A stretch of DNA of 56,701 bases from Campylobacteraceae bacterium (GTDB lineage: Bacteria; Campylobacterota; Campylobacteria; Campylobacterales; Sulfurovaceae), in assembly GCA_027036015.1 (NCBI GenBank), contig JALVTH010000004.1, positions 1 through 56,701 of the forward strand, read 5' to 3'. The position numbers and the translations under genes were made by a program. Positions 26,460-35,826 of this stretch are shown here, in pieces. The notes below the pieces were generated by a model. That model saw nothing but the letters and a program-made list of their open reading frames with translations. It was not told the DNA's origin and searched no databases. Position 1 is the first letter of the stretch, and each line of letters begins with the position of its first letter.

Positions 26460-27540
26460 TAAATATTTAGAGAAAATAAAAACCTATGAAGCTGGAAAAC
26501 CAATTGAGTTAGTTGTAAGAGAATTTGGTATTAAACCAGAAAATGTTATTAAACTTGCATCAAATGAAAATCCTTTGGGTGCATCACCAAAAGCAGTCGA
26601 AGCAATAGTGCAAAATGCAAAAAAAGCTTCTATCTATCCAGATGATAGCATGTATGAGTTAAAAGAAAAGCTTGCAAAGCGTTTTGATGTAAAGAGTAAA
26701 GAAATTATCATTGGCGCTGGAAGTGACCAGGTTCTTGAATTTATTTCTCATATTAAGCTAAATTCTAATGCCAAAATTTTACGCAGTGCCGTAACATTTG
26801 CAATGTATGATATTTATGCAAAGCAATTTGGTGCAAAAATTATTAAAACACCAAGTTATGAGCATAAAGTTGATGAGTTTATTCTACTGATAAAGCAAGA
26901 AAAGCCTGATATTATCTATATATGTACACCTAATAATCCAACTGGTGATGCAACAAAAAAAGAAGATGTTTTTCAAATTATTGAGGCTGCTCCTAAAGAA
27001 AGCCTTGTCGTTGTAGATTGTGCTTATATGGAGTATGTGCAAGATAAAGAGTATAAAATTAGTCCAAAAGAGTTGCTTGAGTTTGAAAATACAATTTATC
27101 TTGGAACCTTTTCTAAAGCATATGGGCTTGGTGGAATGAGAGTAGGATATGGCATTGCTAATGAAAAGATAATGCACTATCTTTATAAAGTAAGACCACC
27201 TTTTAATATAACAACATTAAGCCTTGCAGCAGCTATTGCAGCTTTGGATGATGAAGCATTTTTACAAGAGACTTTAGCACTTAATAAAAAAGAGATGAAG
27301 CGTTATGAAGCATTTGCAAAAGAAAATAATATTGCGTTTCAAAAAAGTTTTACAAACTTTATTACATACTTTTTTCATCTACCGCTTCAATCAAGTCAAA
27401 TTGCTAATAACTTAATGAAAAAAGGAATTATTGTAAGAGATCTTTCAAGTTATAATCTCAATGCTATACGAATTACTATTGGTTTACCAAAACAAAATGA
27501 GAAAGTATTACAAGAGCTTAAAAAGGAGCTAAAGGGATAG
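26452..27540 (+). CDS. hisC: Histidinol-phosphate aminotransferase
   Basis: A 362-residue class II PLP aminotransferase. Motifs: KLASNENPLGASPKAVEAI near the N-terminus, YICTPNNPTGD and the PLP-lysine site YLGTFSKAYGLGGMRVGYGI. Two adjacent ATGs exist; the second (26452) has AGAGG at the better 6-nt spacing. It overlaps the pheA stop. In Campylobacter fliF follows hisC; here dxs begins 8 nt downstream. Confidence 0.92.
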   Translation: MFNKYLEKIKTYEAGKPIELVVREFGIKPENVIKLASNENPLGASPKAVEAIVQNAKKASIYPDDSMYELKEKLAKRFDVKSKEIIIGAGSDQVLEFISHIKLNSNAKILRSAVTFAMYDIYAKQFGAKIIKTPSYEHKVDEFILLIKQEKPDIIYICTPNNPTGDATKKEDVFQIIEAAPKESLVVVDCAYMEYVQDKEYKISPKELLEFENTIYLGTFSKAYGLGGMRVGYGIANEKIMHYLYKVRPPFNITTLSLAAAIAALDDEAFLQETLALNKKEMKRYEAFAKENNIAFQKSFTNFITYFFHLPLQSSQIANNLMKKGIIVRDLSSYNLNAIRITIGLPKQNEKVLQELKKELKG

Positions 27541-27548
27541 GAGTGTGA

Positions 27549-29375
27549 ATGGAGTTGACAAATATTAAAAATTATACCATTGAGCAATTAGAAGAGTTAG
27601 CAAGCAAGATTCGTCAAAAGATTTTAGAAACAGTTAGTAAAAATGGTGGACATTTAAGTTCAACACTTGGTGCTGTTGAGCTTATTATTGGGATGCATTA
27701 TGTTTTTGATGTAACAAAAGATCCATTTATTTTTGACGTAAGCCACCAAGCCTATGCGCATAAACTTTTAACTGGACGCTGGAAAGAGTTTGATACCTTA
27801 AGAAAATTTGGTGGAATTGGAGGATATACCAATCCAAAAGAGAGTCCATATGATTATTATAAAGCTGGACATAGTTCAACTTCTATCTCTTTAGCTGTGG
27901 GTGCAGCCAAAGCAATTAAGTTAAAAGGAGAAGATAGAATTCCAGTCGTTTTAATTGGCGATGGGGCAATGAGTGCTGGAATGGTTTATGAAGCTTTGAA
28001 TGAGCTTGGAGAGAGGAAATATCCAGTCGTTATTATTCTAAATGATAACGAAATGTCTATTTCGAAACCAATTGGTGCAATTAGCCGCTATCTTTCAAAA
28101 GGAATGGCTTCATCATTCTATCAAAAATTTAAGAAAAAGATTGAATCACTATTGGAGCATTTGCCAGAGAGTGCAACTTATATGGCAAAAAGAGCCGAAG
28201 AATCACTCAAACTTATAACACCTGGAATTTTGTTTGAAGAGTTTGGGCTTGATTATATTGGACCAATTCGAGGGCACAATTTAGAAGGAATTATTGATGC
28301 TTTAACTTTGGCAAAAGAGATGAAAAAGCCAGTTATTGTGCATGCGCAAACTATTAAGGGAAAAGGTTATAAAATTGCAGAGGGTCCAAAAGAGCATTGG
28401 CATGGTGTTGGATCATTTGATATTAAAACGGGAAAAAGTTTAAAAAAATCAAGTAAAAAGAGTGCTACGCAAATTTTTAGCCAAACTCTGCTTGAACTTG
28501 CAAGCAAAGATGAAAAAATCGTTGGAGTTACCGCGGCAATGCCAAGTGGAACTGGACTTGCTCCATTAATAGAAAAATATCCAGAGCGCTTTTGGGATGT
28601 TGCAATTGCTGAACAGCATGCAGTAACTTCGATGGGGCCTTTGGCAAAAGAAGGTTTCAAACCTGTGTGTGCAATCTATTCTACCTTTTTGCAAAGAGGG
28701 TATGATCAAGTTATTCATGATATTGCATTAATGAATCTTGGAGTAGTGTTTGCTCTTGATAGAGCAGGAATTGTTGGAGAAGATGGAGAGACGCATCAAG
28801 GAGCTTTTGATATAAGTTATTTAAGAGCTATTCCAAATATGACTTTAGCAGCTCCTTTCAATAAGGATAGTTTAAAAAAGCTTTTGCATTTTGCCATCGA
28901 TTTTCCAACACCAATTGCTATTCGATATCCAAGAGGAGCTTTTATTGCCGAAGATTTTGAAGTAAAAGAGTATGAACTTGGCAAAGGTGATATTTTGCAA
29001 GAGGGAGAAAAAATTGCTTTAATTGGTTATGGTAATGGGGTTGGAAGAGCAATAGAGTGTGCTAAATATTTAGATTTTAAGCCAGCCATTGTAGATTTGC
29101 GTTTTGTAAAACCGCTTGATAAAAAGCTTTTACAAGAGCTTGCCAAAAAATATAAAAAATGGTATGTTTTAAGTGATAGTGCATATAAAGGTGGAGTTGC
29201 AAGTGCAATTTTAGAAGAGTTAGAAAAAATGAAGATTAAAGATATCAAAGTAAAAAGTTTTGAGTATGAAGATATCTTTATTCCTCATGGTTCTACAGCA
29301 GATGTTGAGCAATATCTTGGTATTATGCCAGAACAAATCGCACAAAAAATTACAAAAGATTTAACAATGGAGTAG
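27549..29375 (+). CDS. dxs: 1-deoxy-D-xylulose-5-phosphate synthase
   Basis: A 608-residue thiamine-diphosphate enzyme starting the MEP isoprenoid pathway. It has NGGHLSSTLGAVEL, FDVSHQAYAHKLLTGR, GDGAMSAGMVYEALNELG for ThDP/Mg2+ binding, and DVAIAEQHAVTSMGPLAKEG with the catalytic Glu. Length is normal for Dxs. It lies 8 nt after hisC and 3 nt before metK, so this is one operon. Confidence 0.95.
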   Translation: MELTNIKNYTIEQLEELASKIRQKILETVSKNGGHLSSTLGAVELIIGMHYVFDVTKDPFIFDVSHQAYAHKLLTGRWKEFDTLRKFGGIGGYTNPKESPYDYYKAGHSSTSISLAVGAAKAIKLKGEDRIPVVLIGDGAMSAGMVYEALNELGERKYPVVIILNDNEMSISKPIGAISRYLSKGMASSFYQKFKKKIESLLEHLPESATYMAKRAEESLKLITPGILFEEFGLDYIGPIRGHNLEGIIDALTLAKEMKKPVIVHAQTIKGKGYKIAEGPKEHWHGVGSFDIKTGKSLKKSSKKSATQIFSQTLLELASKDEKIVGVTAAMPSGTGLAPLIEKYPERFWDVAIAEQHAVTSMGPLAKEGFKPVCAIYSTFLQRGYDQVIHDIALMNLGVVFALDRAGIVGEDGETHQGAFDISYLRAIPNMTLAAPFNKDSLKKLLHFAIDFPTPIAIRYPRGAFIAEDFEVKEYELGKGDILQEGEKIALIGYGNGVGRAIECAKYLDFKPAIVDLRFVKPLDKKLLQELAKKYKKWYVLSDSAYKGGVASAILEELEKMKIKDIKVKSFEYEDIFIPHGSTADVEQYLGIMPEQIAQKITKDLTME

Positions 29376-29378
29376 AAA

Positions 29379-30539
29379 ATGAAAGAATACATTTTTACGA
29401 GCGAATCGGTAACTGAGGGTCATCCAGATAAGATGGCTGATCAAATAAGCGATGCGATTTTAGATTACATTATTGAGCGAGACAAAAAAGCAAGAGTAGC
29501 TTGTGAGACACTTGTTAGTAATGGTTTTTGCGTTATTACAGGGGAGCTAAAAACGACAACTTATGCACCAATGCAAGAGATTGCAAGAGAGGTGATTCGA
29601 GAAATTGGTTATACCGATGCAACGTTTGGATTTGATTACCGAACAGCAGGGGTGTTAAATGGTGTAGGTGAGCAAAGTCCAGATATTAATCAAGGAGTTG
29701 ATCAAGAAAGTGGTGAAATTGGAGCAGGAGATCAGGGCTTAATGTTTGGATATGCTTGCACAGAAACGCCAGAGTTGATGCCGCTTCCAATTTCACTTGC
29801 GCACAAACTTACAATGCAACTTGCAAAAGTGAGAAAAGATGGAACTTTGCCTTATTTGCGTCCAGATGGGAAGGCGCAAGTGAGCGTATTATATCGTAAC
29901 AATAAGCCCATTGAGGTAAAAACAGTTGTTGTATCAACCCAACATGCTCCAGAAATTGAGCAAAAACAGCTTCACAAAGACATAATCAAAGAGGTTATTG
30001 AAGCTGTAATTCCAGAGCATTTACGAGCTAAAGATATTGTTTATCATATAAATCCTACAGGGCGCTTTGTAATTGGTGGACCGCAAGGAGATGCTGGACT
30101 AACGGGAAGAAAAATTATTGTCGATACTTATGGTGGAAGCTGTCCTCATGGAGGTGGAGCTTTTAGTGGGAAAGATCCAACTAAGGTTGATAGAAGCGGA
30201 GCTTATATGGCGCGCTACATCGCAAAAAATTTAGTTGCGGCTGGAGTGAGTGAGAGAGTAACGGTTCAGCTTGCATATGCCATTGGAGTGGTTGAGCCAG
30301 TATCGGTAATGGTTGATACGCACGAAGATGATCGTTACGATTCGAAACTTTTGGAAGCGTGCGTTAGAGATGTTTTTGATTTGCGTCCAGCCGGTATTAT
30401 TAAAGAGCTTGACTTACTGCGTCCAATTTATAGAAAAACGGCAGCATATGGACACTTTGGAAGAGAAGATAGCGATTTTACTTGGGAAAAAACTAATAAA
30501 GTAGATGAGATAAAATCCTACTTAGGAGTAAAAAATTAA
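29379..30539 (+). CDS. metK: S-adenosylmethionine synthetase
   Basis: A 386-residue enzyme making AdoMet from ATP and methionine. Signatures: [20 protein letters not shown] near the N-terminus, [12 protein letters not shown], and [20 protein letters not shown]. It is the last gene of the lysA-metK operon; the T-rich stretch after the stop has no clear hairpin. Confidence 0.96.
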   Translation: MKEYIFTSESVTEGHPDKMADQISDAILDYIIERDKKARVACETLVSNGFCVITGELKTTTYAPMQEIAREVIREIGYTDATFGFDYRTAGVLNGVGEQSPDINQGVDQESGEIGAGDQGLMFGYACTETPELMPLPISLAHKLTMQLAKVRKDGTLPYLRPDGKAQVSVLYRNNKPIEVKTVVVSTQHAPEIEQKQLHKDIIKEVIEAVIPEHLRAKDIVYHINPTGRFVIGGPQGDAGLTGRKIIVDTYGGSCPHGGGAFSGKDPTKVDRSGAYMARYIAKNLVAAGVSERVTVQLAYAIGVVEPVSVMVDTHEDDRYDSKLLEACVRDVFDLRPAGIIKELDLLRPIYRKTAAYGHFGREDSDFTWEKTNKVDEIKSYLGVKN

Positions 30540-30578
30540 CATTTTTTTTGCTTTTTTAAAAAAAAATTTAAAATCTTG

Positions 30579-30587
30579 TGCTATAGT
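30579..30587 (+). promoter_or_regulatory. Extended -10 promoter for fdxA
   Basis: TGC TATAGT with the hexamer at 30582-30587, about 31 nt before the ATG; upstream sequence is A/T-rich. Confidence 0.5.
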
Positions 30588-30618
30588 GTTAAAGTAAATT
30601 CAGCAAAGGAGAAAAGCT

Positions 30619-30906
30619 ATGGCAGTAATTATTACAGATATTTGCATTTCTTGTGGAGCATGTATTGATGAATGTCCAGTAGAAGCTATTGTAGATGATG
30701 ATGATAACCCAACTGGAGAAGATATTTATTACGTATATGCAGATAAATGTGTTGAGTGTGTAGGATACCACGATACTCCAGCTTGTGCAGAAGCATGTCC
30801 AACTGAAGGTTGTATTGTTTGGGGTGACTGCGAAGAAGGTCAACCTTGCAGAGAAGATGTGCCTGCAGAAGCAAGAGCAGAGAGAAAACCAGTTATTGAA
30901 GATTAA
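30619..30906 (+). CDS. fdxA: 2[4Fe-4S] ferredoxin
   Basis: A 95-residue acidic ferredoxin. First cluster CISCGACIDECPVEAI (residues 9-24); second CVECVGYHDTPACAEACP with an insert between the Cys residues, as in Campylobacterota and Alvin-type ferredoxins. The C-terminus is glutamate-rich. Its low-potential clusters suit 2-oxoacid:ferredoxin oxidoreductases of the reductive TCA cycle, though these are not in the window. It has its own promoter and terminator and precedes ndk as in C. jejuni. Confidence 0.93.
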   Translation: MAVIITDICISCGACIDECPVEAIVDDDDNPTGEDIYYVYADKCVECVGYHDTPACAEACPTEGCIVWGDCEEGQPCREDVPAEARAERKPVIED

Positions 30907-30916
30907 TTTCTCTTTT

Positions 30917-30944
30917 GCCCCTTTTATGGGGCAGCTTCTTTTTT
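30917..30944 (+). terminator. Rho-independent terminator after fdxA
   Basis: GCCCC-TTTTAT-GGGGC hairpin (30917-30932) followed after a few bases by TTCTTTTTT. Confidence 0.7.
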
Positions 30945-31007
30945 CTAACTTTCCTCGTTTTTCTTAAAAAAACTTAATAAAATTAATGCTTACTTTAGTT
31001 AGATTAT

Positions 31008-31015
31008 GCTACTAT
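31008..31015 (+). promoter_or_regulatory. Extended -10 promoter for ndk operon
   Basis: TATGC then TACTAT (31010-31015), about 34 nt before the ndk ATG; AGGTAGGAG serves as ribosome site. Confidence 0.45.
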
Positions 31016-31049
31016 TCCTTTCAAATTTTTTAGTAAAGGTAGGAGCACA

Positions 31050-31469
31050 ATGGCAGTTGAACAAACTTTATCAATTATTAAGCCAGATGCAGTAAAAAAA
31101 GGCGTAATTGGAAAAATTTTTGATAGATTTGAAAGCAATGGCTTAAGAATTGCTGCAACTAAAATGGTTTATTTAAGCAAAGAAGATGCAAAAGCATTTT
31201 ATGCAGTGCATAGTGATAAGCCTTTCTTTAATGATTTAGTAGAGTTTATGACAAGTGGACCTGTTGTTGTTTCTGTGCTTGAGGGAGAAAATGCAGTAAC
31301 AAAAAATAGAGAACTTATGGGTGCAACAAACCCAAAAGAAGCAGCTCCTGGAACTATTAGAGCAGACTTTGCCGAAAGCATTGACGCAAACGCAGTGCAT
31401 GGAAGCGATTCTTTAGAAAACGCCAAAAAAGAGATTGCGTTTTTCTTTGCACAAAGGGAGATTTTTTAA
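31050..31469 (+). CDS. ndk: Nucleoside diphosphate kinase
   Basis: A 139-residue kinase that balances NTP pools. Motifs: [18 protein letters not shown] at the N-terminus, and the active-site [12 protein letters not shown] with the phospho-accepting His near residue 118. It leads ndk-DUF177-rpmF-plsX. Confidence 0.96.
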   Translation: MAVEQTLSIIKPDAVKKGVIGKIFDRFESNGLRIAATKMVYLSKEDAKAFYAVHSDKPFFNDLVEFMTSGPVVVSVLEGENAVTKNRELMGATNPKEAAPGTIRADFAESIDANAVHGSDSLENAKKEIAFFFAQREIF

Positions 31470-31474
31470 TAACG

Positions 31475-31849
31475 ATGCAAATAGCATTTAATAAAATTAG
31501 AAATGCCCAAATAGACATTGATTATTCAAAAGATGAAAGTAATATTTTAGGGCATTTAGAAAGAATTAATAAAGATAGTGTAAAATTAGAAGCTAATTTT
31601 AGTACGAAAGTAATGCTAACTTGTAATCGTTGTGGTAAGGAGTTTGAAAAAGAGATTTCTTATCCTCTTAATTTACTTCTTACCGATGGAGCTTATAGCG
31701 ATAAAGATGAAATTGATATTGTAGAATTTTTTGAAGGTAAAATCGATTTTGATTACCTTCTAAAAAGTGAGCTCTCTTTGATTGAAGGTGATTATAATTA
31801 TTGTGATGAATGCAAAGAGAGTGACGAAGATTTTGAAATGGAATTTTAA
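31475..31849 (+). CDS. YceD/DUF177 family protein
   Basis: A 124-residue acidic protein of the DUF177 (YceD) family, nearly always encoded before rpmF, as here. Two CxxC pairs (CNRCGKEF near residues 50-57 and CDECKE near 110-115) could bind zinc. Members are linked to 23S rRNA maturation and plastid ribosome assembly; the exact role is open. It lies 5 nt after ndk. Confidence 0.85.
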   Translation: MQIAFNKIRNAQIDIDYSKDESNILGHLERINKDSVKLEANFSTKVMLTCNRCGKEFEKEISYPLNLLLTDGAYSDKDEIDIVEFFEGKIDFDYLLKSELSLIEGDYNYCDECKESDEDFEMEF

Positions 31850-31870
31850 ATTTAACTGAAAGGATAAACA

Positions 31871-32044
31871 ATGGCAGTACCAAAGCGAAGAAATTCAAAA
31901 ACAAGAGCGGCAAAAAGAAGAACGCATTATAAATTAACACTTCCAAGACCAATCAAAGAGGCTGATGGAACTTGGAGAATGCCTCATAGAATGAATCTAA
32001 CTACTGGTGAATATATTAAAGTAAAAAAAGACGAAAAAAAATAA
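31871..32044 (+). CDS. rpmF: 50S ribosomal protein L32
   Basis: A 57-residue basic ribosomal protein starting [17 protein letters not shown], the L32 signature, and ending VKKDEKK. The later part reads [19 protein letters not shown], and the zinc-binding Cys residues of some L32s are absent (C-minus form). It sits between the DUF177 gene and plsX, with AAAGGAT before the ATG. Confidence 0.95.
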   Translation: MAVPKRRNSKTRAAKRRTHYKLTLPRPIKEADGTWRMPHRMNLTTGEYIKVKKDEKK

Positions 32045-32068
32045 AAAATCTAAATCTGAAAAAGCTGA

Positions 32069-33067
32069 ATGAAAGAAAAAGTAACGATCGCTATTGATGC
32101 AATGGGTGGAGATTTTGGTCCTAAACCCATTGTTGAAGGTCTGATTCAAGCATTACATGAAAAGGAATTTAATACTATATTAGTTGGGGATAAAGAAAAA
32201 ATTGTGCAATATCTTCCATCAGGCCATTTAAAAAGAGTAAGAATTCACCACTGCAATGATGTAATTGGCATGCATGAAAGTGCTTCAGTTGCACTTAAAC
32301 GTAAAGACTCATCCATTTATCAAGCTGTAGAGCTTGTACGAAGTAAAGAAGCTGATGCAGTAGTTTCAGCTGGGCATAGTGGTGCAACAATGGCTGTTTC
32401 AATTTCACGAATTGGAAGATTAAGTAATGTAAAGCGTCCACCTCTTGCAACGCTTATGCCAAATATCAACTTAGAGCATTCACTCTTGCTTGATGTTGGA
32501 ATTGTTGTTGATGCAACACCGCAAAATCTTTTTGAATTTGCCATAATGGGTAAAGTTTATGCAAAAGAAGTTATGGGTGTTACTTCACCAAAAATTGGAC
32601 TTTTAAGTAATGGTGAAGAAGATAGCAAAGGGAATGAATTAACAAAAGAGGCCTTTAAACTAATGCAAAAGCTTGAAGGTTTTGTTGGAAATGTTGAAGG
32701 GCGCGATATATTTAATGGAGAGGTTCACGTTATCGTTACTGATGGATTTACAGGAAATGTTGTGCTTAAAACTAGTGAAGGTGTAGCAAAAACAATAACT
32801 GATTTTATGCGCCAAGAGATAGAAAAATCGCTTTCAGCTAAAATTGGTGCGCTTTTAATGAAACGAAAAGTTTTTAAGCATTTAAAAAAGCGAATTGATT
32901 ATGCAGAATATGGCGGAGCTCCTTTGCTTGGAATTAAAGGATGTTCAATCGTAAGCCATGGAAGCTCTAATGCAAAAGCAATTAAAAATGCAATTTTCCA
33001 AGCAATCAAATTTTCTCGCTTAGATATCTCTCATAAAATTGAAGAGGCTTTAAATCGCTACCAATAA
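32069..33067 (+). CDS. plsX: Phosphate acyltransferase PlsX
   Basis: A 332-residue enzyme making acyl-phosphate from acyl-ACP for phospholipid synthesis. Motifs: IAIDAMGGDFGPKPIVEG at the N-terminus, AVVSAGHSGATMAVS, and VIVTDGFTGNVVLKTSEG. Its 3' end contains the 5' arm of a terminator. fabH, which normally follows plsX, is absent. Confidence 0.95.
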   Translation: MKEKVTIAIDAMGGDFGPKPIVEGLIQALHEKEFNTILVGDKEKIVQYLPSGHLKRVRIHHCNDVIGMHESASVALKRKDSSIYQAVELVRSKEADAVVSAGHSGATMAVSISRIGRLSNVKRPPLATLMPNINLEHSLLLDVGIVVDATPQNLFEFAIMGKVYAKEVMGVTSPKIGLLSNGEEDSKGNELTKEAFKLMQKLEGFVGNVEGRDIFNGEVHVIVTDGFTGNVVLKTSEGVAKTITDFMRQEIEKSLSAKIGALLMKRKVFKHLKKRIDYAEYGGAPLLGIKGCSIVSHGSSNAKAIKNAIFQAIKFSRLDISHKIEEALNRYQ

Positions 33068-33078
33068 GCCTCTTTTTT
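33043..33078 (+). terminator. Terminator at plsX end
   Basis: AGAGGCTT (33043-33050) pairs with AAGCCTCT (33066-33073) across a 15-nt loop that holds the plsX stop, then five more Ts. Confidence 0.7.
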
Positions 33079-33261
33079 CCCACTTTAGAGTATAAGTTTT
33101 AAAAAACTACTTAATAAAAGTTATTACTTCAGAAATATAAACTATTTGTTGTCATAGTCTAAAGATTTAATACATTGTGAGTTTAGGGTTGTTTTTGGGA
33201 GGTTAAAATCATAAGCAAAGCAAGCTATTATGGTAATTAAAAAGGAATTACTTACAAATAA

Positions 33262-33493
33262 CTTGTAAAAAAGTGTTCTAAATGTAATAGCAATTGTGTA
33301 AAAAAGAATGGGAAAAGAGGTGGTATTCAAAGATATAAGTTTACGCTTTGTATGTAGAAGTTTAAACAGGTTTTTACCTTATCTTTTTACATATCAAATG
33401 TATCCAGATTTAAACATAAAAACAACTACAAATTTATTTGATAGAGATTGTTTTTCTTCGCTGAAAGATTTACTAAAAGTTCATAGGGGATAG
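33262..33493 (+). pseudogene. Remnant of an IS transposase (IS1249/IS256-variant-like)
   Basis: Two fused fragments in different frames. The first (about 33262-33370) reads CSKCNSNCVKKNGKRGG then IQRYKFTLCM, a stop, and KFKQVF: the N-terminal zinc ribbon typical of such transposases. The second (about 33371-33493) reads LFTYQMYPDLNIKTTTNLF and then FSSLKDLLKVHRG, which matches the C-terminal '..NIPNTTNsLdG.Fs.LK..l.vHRG' motif. The middle of the gene, including most of the catalytic core, is deleted. The rest of 33079-33561 shows nothing else I can support. It marks the boundary between plsX and the arsenic genes. Confidence 0.7.
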
Positions 33494-33561
33494 GGGGATT
33501 AAGCCTTCCAAATTTGCCTTTAACTCTTTTTTCATAGTTTGTGAAGATGGTGTAATAAAAA

Positions 33562-34812
33562 TTACACCAATCCCAAAAGAGCAATAAATAAAACTGGAGG
33601 CGTTACAACTAAACCAATTTTCATATATTCACCCCAGCCTATTTTAACGCCCTTTTTCTCTAGCACATGCAGCCAAAGAAGGGTTGCTAGCGAGCCTATC
33701 GGGGTCATTTTTGGTCCCAAATTTGCGCCCAAGATGTTTGCGTAAGCTAAAAAGCTATCATTAATTTTATCAACGGCAATATCCATAACCATAATTGTTG
33801 GCATATTATTCATTATAGCACTTAAAATTGCAGACACAAAACCTGTGCCAATCACATAAGCGCTATGCCCTTGTGCTTTTAGCCAAAGCAAGATTGAAGC
33901 AATTTCATCAGTAAGCCCTGCATTTTTTAACCCGTAAATCACCACATAAAGCCCAATACTAAACCAGACAACCTGCCAAGGGGCAATTTTTAGTGTCATA
34001 AGAGGCTTTACAGCTTTATATTTTGCTGCAATTGCCAAAAAGATAAGCGCCCCTCCAAGTGCAAAAACAGATACCGGAATATGATACAAATCGCCAATAA
34101 AATATCCAATAAGCAGTAATCCTAAAAAGAGCCAGCTTAATTTAAACATTGTTTGGTTTTTAATAACAGTGCTAGCTTTTGGAAGCGAGTCGATATCTAT
34201 TTGTTTGGGTATCGACTTTCTAAAAAAGAGCCAAAGTATCGCTACTGAAGCAATTATAGAGAGTAAGTTTGGCAAAAACATCGCTTTGGCATATTCAAAA
34301 AATCCAATTTTAAAATAATCTGCCGTAACAATGTTTGTAAGGTTTGAGATAACCAAAGGGTTAGAGGCGCTGTCCCCAATAAAACCGCCTGCAAGCAAAA
34401 ATGCAAAAATAGCTCTTTTATCCATATTTAAGTAGCGCATATTAGCAAGCAAAATCGGGGTTAAAATAAGTGCAGCGCCATCATTTGCAAAAAGCGCCGC
34501 AACAAAAGCGCCAAGCAATAAAATGTTTACAAACATCAAATTTCCGCTGCCGCGGCTAAGGCGGGTCATCTTAATTGCCGCCCACTCAAAAAAACCTATC
34601 TCATCAAGCACCATAGAAAGAATGATAATCCCAATAAATGCCAAAGTGGCATCCCAAACAATAGAGATTACCTCTTTAATATCATTTAAGTTCACAATCC
34701 CCAAAGCCCAAGCAGCCGCTGCGCCAATTACTGCCGTTGTGCCAATTTGCAATCCCTTTGGCTGAGTAATTACCAGCACCAAAACAATTAAAAAAAGTGC
34801 AAAAGCCAACAT
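33562..34812 (-). CDS. arsB: Arsenite efflux permease ArsB
   Basis: A 416-residue integral membrane protein with about ten or more hydrophobic segments, of the ArsB/NhaD ion-transporter superfamily. Characteristic pieces include LFANDGAALILTPILLANM, GFIGDSASNPLVISNLTNI and MNNMPTIMVMDIA. It exports arsenite or antimonite. Its ATG shares a base with the arsC stop (TAATG), so it is the last gene of the ars operon. Its end overlaps a GGTGTAAT/ATTACACC hairpin (33549-33568). Confidence 0.9.
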   Translation of the reverse strand: MLAFALFLIVLVLVITQPKGLQIGTTAVIGAAAAWALGIVNLNDIKEVISIVWDATLAFIGIIILSMVLDEIGFFEWAAIKMTRLSRGSGNLMFVNILLLGAFVAALFANDGAALILTPILLANMRYLNMDKRAIFAFLLAGGFIGDSASNPLVISNLTNIVTADYFKIGFFEYAKAMFLPNLLSIIASVAILWLFFRKSIPKQIDIDSLPKASTVIKNQTMFKLSWLFLGLLLIGYFIGDLYHIPVSVFALGGALIFLAIAAKYKAVKPLMTLKIAPWQVVWFSIGLYVVIYGLKNAGLTDEIASILLWLKAQGHSAYVIGTGFVSAILSAIMNNMPTIMVMDIAVDKINDSFLAYANILGANLGPKMTPIGSLATLLWLHVLEKKGVKIGWGEYMKIGLVVTPPVLFIALLGLV

Positions 34813-35219
34813 TAGAGCAGCTCTTTTTTTACAAGGTTTACTAATTTTTCTTTAATTAGCTTGTAAGTTTCTTCAAATGCATCATAAGGCTTGCCGTCGG
34901 GGTCTTCAAAGCCAAGATGAAGCTGCTTTTTTGCCCCGGGAAACATAGGGCACACCTCTTTGGCATTGTCGCAAACGGTTACTACTAAATCAAACGGACC
35001 CTCTTTTTCTGCCTCTTCAATCGTTTTAGAGTAATATCTCTCATCCCAAGCCCCGTTTGCTTCTAAAACCTTTTTAGCGTTAGGATTAACCCGTCCGCTT
35101 GGCTTTGAACCTGCACTAAAAGCTTTTACACCTAAAGAGCCTAGCTCTTTATTAATAACCGCTTCGCCAATAATTGATCGGCAGCTATTGCCTGTGCATA
35201 AAATAAGGACTTTTTTCAT
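34812..35219 (-). CDS. arsC: Arsenate reductase, LMW-phosphatase type
   Basis: A 135-residue arsenate reductase of the thioredoxin-linked family. The P-loop CTGNSCRS is at residues 8-15, the paired cysteines lie in VTVCDNAKEVCPMFPG, and FEDPDGKPYDAFEE carries the acid Asp. It reduces arsenate to arsenite for ArsB. GGAGAG lies before the ATG. A REP hairpin lies upstream, separating it from the transposase gene. Confidence 0.92.
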   Translation of the reverse strand: MKKVLILCTGNSCRSIIGEAVINKELGSLGVKAFSAGSKPSGRVNPNAKKVLEANGAWDERYYSKTIEEAEKEGPFDLVVTVCDNAKEVCPMFPGAKKQLHLGFEDPDGKPYDAFEETYKLIKEKLVNLVKKELL

Positions 35220-35268
35220 AACTCTCTCCTATTTTTGCTAAAATTAAATTTTCGCTTCCATTTTTTTT

Positions 35269-35290
35269 GGAACAAAGACTTTAGTCTTTG
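35269..35290 (+). repeat. REP hairpin, left copy
   Basis: GGAA followed by CAAAGAC-TTTA-GTCTTTG (7-bp stem). It shares the core AGACTTYAGTCT and the GGAA guide-like tetranucleotide with the copy at 35827-35848, in the opposite orientation; the two flank the RayT gene. Confidence 0.7.
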
Positions 35291-35302
35291 CTTTTAAAAA
35301 TT

Positions 35303-35818
35303 TTAACCATAAATTCCATAATATCTTTTATCAAAATCATTGAGATTAGCTTTTATAGGATTATTCCTAATATAGTTGTAAACAACTTCAAAATGTTTTT
35401 GATCTCTTATTACTTTATCGTAATATCCACTTGCAAAAAACTTTCCTTTTTTGCCTATCATTTTATTTAATTCATAAGACAAAGTGCCTTTTAAATTTTT
35501 CATTGCTTTGTCTATTTTTATTGTTTCTTTAAAAAGCAAATGAATATGGTTAGGCATAATCACAAACGATACTAAATCAAATAGCTCTGTATTTTTTGAT
35601 AATATAAATTCTTTGGTAAATTTTAAAACTTCACCGTAAAAATATGCACCGTTTACCGATTCATCTAGCTTCTTATCAATTAAATACTGCTTTTTTGCAT
35701 TATCGATATTTAGATTATTGATTTTTTTAATATAGTAATCTAAACTATCGTATGTTCTAAAAGTTACAAATTGATAATATCCAGCCATAGATATATGCGG
35801 TAAATTTTTATGTTTCAT
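35303..35818 (-). CDS. REP-associated tyrosine transposase (RayT, Y1/HUH)
   Basis: A 171-residue single-domain HUH transposase of the IS200-related RayT group. Visible: MAGYYQFVTFRTYDSL, the metal-binding His pair in FVIMPNHIHLLFKE (about residues 85-98), GTLSYELNKMIG, and the catalytic Tyr region FASGYYDKVIRDQKHFEVVY followed by YIRNNPIKANL. Such enzymes bind and cut REP palindromes. It sits between arsP and arsC in the same direction, flanked by inverted REP hairpins, so it inserted into or co-moves with the ars genes. Confidence 0.9.
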   Translation of the reverse strand: MKHKNLPHISMAGYYQFVTFRTYDSLDYYIKKINNLNIDNAKKQYLIDKKLDESVNGAYFYGEVLKFTKEFILSKNTELFDLVSFVIMPNHIHLLFKETIKIDKAMKNLKGTLSYELNKMIGKKGKFFASGYYDKVIRDQKHFEVVYNYIRNNPIKANLNDFDKRYYGIYG

Positions 35819-35826
35819 AATATTTG

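Noticed and set aside
33308-33493. A small intact gene of 61 codons
   Set aside because: Its C-terminal half is the end of a transposase and its N-terminal half is the wrong frame of the zinc ribbon, so it is an accident of the remnant.
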